From Marinosulfonomonas sp. (GTDB lineage: Bacteria > Pseudomonadota > Alphaproteobacteria > Rhodobacterales > Rhodobacteraceae): a DNA stretch of 5,662 nt. The stretch covers positions 1-5,662 of the forward strand of contig JAFLKA010000082.1 in assembly GCA_022712735.1 (NCBI GenBank), given 5' to 3'. Below, piece by piece: positions 4,896-5,662 of this stretch. The notes under the pieces were generated by a model that was not told the DNA's origin, made no database searches, and worked only from the letters and a program-made list of their open reading frames with translations. The position numbers and the translations under genes are program-made. How positions within the stretch are numbered: the first letter of the stretch is position 1; each line of letters starts with the position of its first letter.

Positions 4896-5662
4896 ATGAG
4901 CAATCAATGGCGAAATCGGGCAATGGCCATGGTGGCAGCAAGCCTCGGGGCGGTTGTGTTCCTCATCACCAATCTGCCGCTGCCCTTATTGCTAGGCCCA
5001 ATGGCAGGCTGTCTGCTGTTCGCGCTGGCGGGCGCGCGGCTTGAGGGGATGGGCACATTCGGCATCGTCATGCGCACCTTTCTGGGGGTGGTGATCGGGT
5101 CAACCGTCACACCCGACCTGATTGCTGAATTGCCCACCTACGGCCCGACCCTGCTGGCCATCCCGCTGTTTGTGCTGGCCATCGGCGTTGTCGGCTATCC
5201 GTTCTTTCGCTGGGGCATGGGGTTTAACCACGCCACGTCGTTCTATTCGGCCATGCCCGGCGGTTTGCAGGATATGCTGATTTTTGGCGAGGAGGCGGGC
5301 GGCGATGTGCGGGCGATGTCGCTGATCCACGCCACCCGTGTGCTGGTGATCGTATCGGTCGCACCCTTTGTGCTGGCGCATCTATACGATCTGGACCTGA
5401 CCCGCGCCCCCGGTGTGCGGGCCAGCACCCTACCCGTCTCGCAAATCGTCCTTATGATCGCTGCGGGCATCATCGGCTGGCGACTGGCCCTGCGCGTCAA
5501 CCTGTTTGGCGCCTCGATCCTTGGCCCGTTGATATTAAGCGCTATTCTGTCCCTAACCGGCATTATCCAGTCCCGCCCCCCTGCCGAAATGATCTGGGCG
5601 GCGCAGTTTTTCATCGGTATTGCTGTGGGGTCGAAATATTCCGGCATCACCGCGCGTGAAAT
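4896..5662 (+). CDS. AbrB-family membrane protein (Gneg_AbrB_dup type), 3' end outside window
   Basis: The frame is open from ATG 4896 to the last base, showing 255 of roughly 350 expected residues. Despite the family name (PF05145, TIGR03082), these are multi-helix inner-membrane proteins, not DNA-binding AbrB; transport is suspected and the substrate is unknown. The internal duplication is visible: LLLGPMAGCLLFALAG (31-46) mirrors SILGPLILSAILSLTG (207-222), and RTFLGVVIGS (60-69) mirrors QFFIGIAVGS (237-246). The central motif FYSAMPGGLQDMLIFGEEAGGDVRAM lies at 116-141, followed by HATRVLVIVSVAPF (145-158). About seven hydrophobic segments are seen. ATG 4896 begins MSNQWRNRAM, but internal ATGs at 4923 and 4929 remain possible because the ribosome site is poor. 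GC-rich codon use contrasts with the AT-rich remnant just upstream. Confidence 0.88.
   Translation, partial: MSNQWRNRAMAMVAASLGAVVFLITNLPLPLLLGPMAGCLLFALAGARLEGMGTFGIVMRTFLGVVIGSTVTPDLIAELPTYGPTLLAIPLFVLAIGVVGYPFFRWGMGFNHATSFYSAMPGGLQDMLIFGEEAGGDVRAMSLIHATRVLVIVSVAPFVLAHLYDLDLTRAPGVRASTLPVSQIVLMIAAGIIGWRLALRVNLFGASILGPLILSAILSLTGIIQSRPPAEMIWAAQFFIGIAVGSKYSGITARE

Noticed and set aside
5100..5650. Minus-strand open frames opposite the AbrB-family gene
   Set aside because: The plus-strand frame shows clear AbrB_dup motifs and internal duplication; the opposite frames show none.

Overview
The window looks like chromosomal DNA from a marine alphaproteobacterium of the Rhodobacterales (roseobacter group). 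The clues are the wording of the IF-3 protein, a secreted-type lamin-tail-domain protein beginning MADTLLGGIIIN, the paired half-size YeeE/YedE proteins, and moderate-to-high GC with AT-rich intergenic hairpins. This assignment rests on recalled family resemblance, not on a search.

Layout, left to right. (1) 1-707, plus strand: infC (IF-3). No ATG, GTG or TTG codon could start a full-length product. The only well-placed start is an ATA at 162 behind a good Shine-Dalgarno. (2) 708-799: two perfect AT-rich palindromes and one GC-rich hairpin between convergent genes, probably a shared terminator zone. (3) 800-2677, minus strand: a three-gene run read right to left. It encodes a DUF1203-like cysteine-rich protein, an XdhC/CoxI-family molybdenum cofactor accessory protein joined to it by an ATGA overlap, and a small four-helix membrane protein. 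(4) 2678-2923: intergenic, with a short palindrome near the DUF1203 start, a nested inverted repeat of about 109 bp, and a textbook Rho-independent terminator for the next operon. (5) 2924-4134, minus strand: two half-size YeeE/YedE sulfur-transport proteins three bases apart, with a recognisable promoter whose -10 region lies inside an inverted repeat (likely operator). (6) 4287-4761, plus strand: remnant of a lamin-tail-domain protein with a one-base frameshift near its start and a lost 3' part. (7) 4896 to the window end, plus strand: an AbrB-family (Gneg_AbrB_dup type) membrane protein cut by the window edge, preceded by a leader with two mutually exclusive pairings.

The two YeeE/YedE halves probably form one thiosulfate/sulfur-compound uptake unit, each supplying one conserved cysteine. 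The XdhC-like protein implies a xanthine-dehydrogenase or CO-dehydrogenase-type molybdoenzyme encoded elsewhere. I see no CRISPR array, tRNA, rRNA, transposase or clear new defence system. The best leads are the non-canonical infC start, the nested inverted repeat, the operator over the yeeE promoter and the frameshifted lamin-tail gene.
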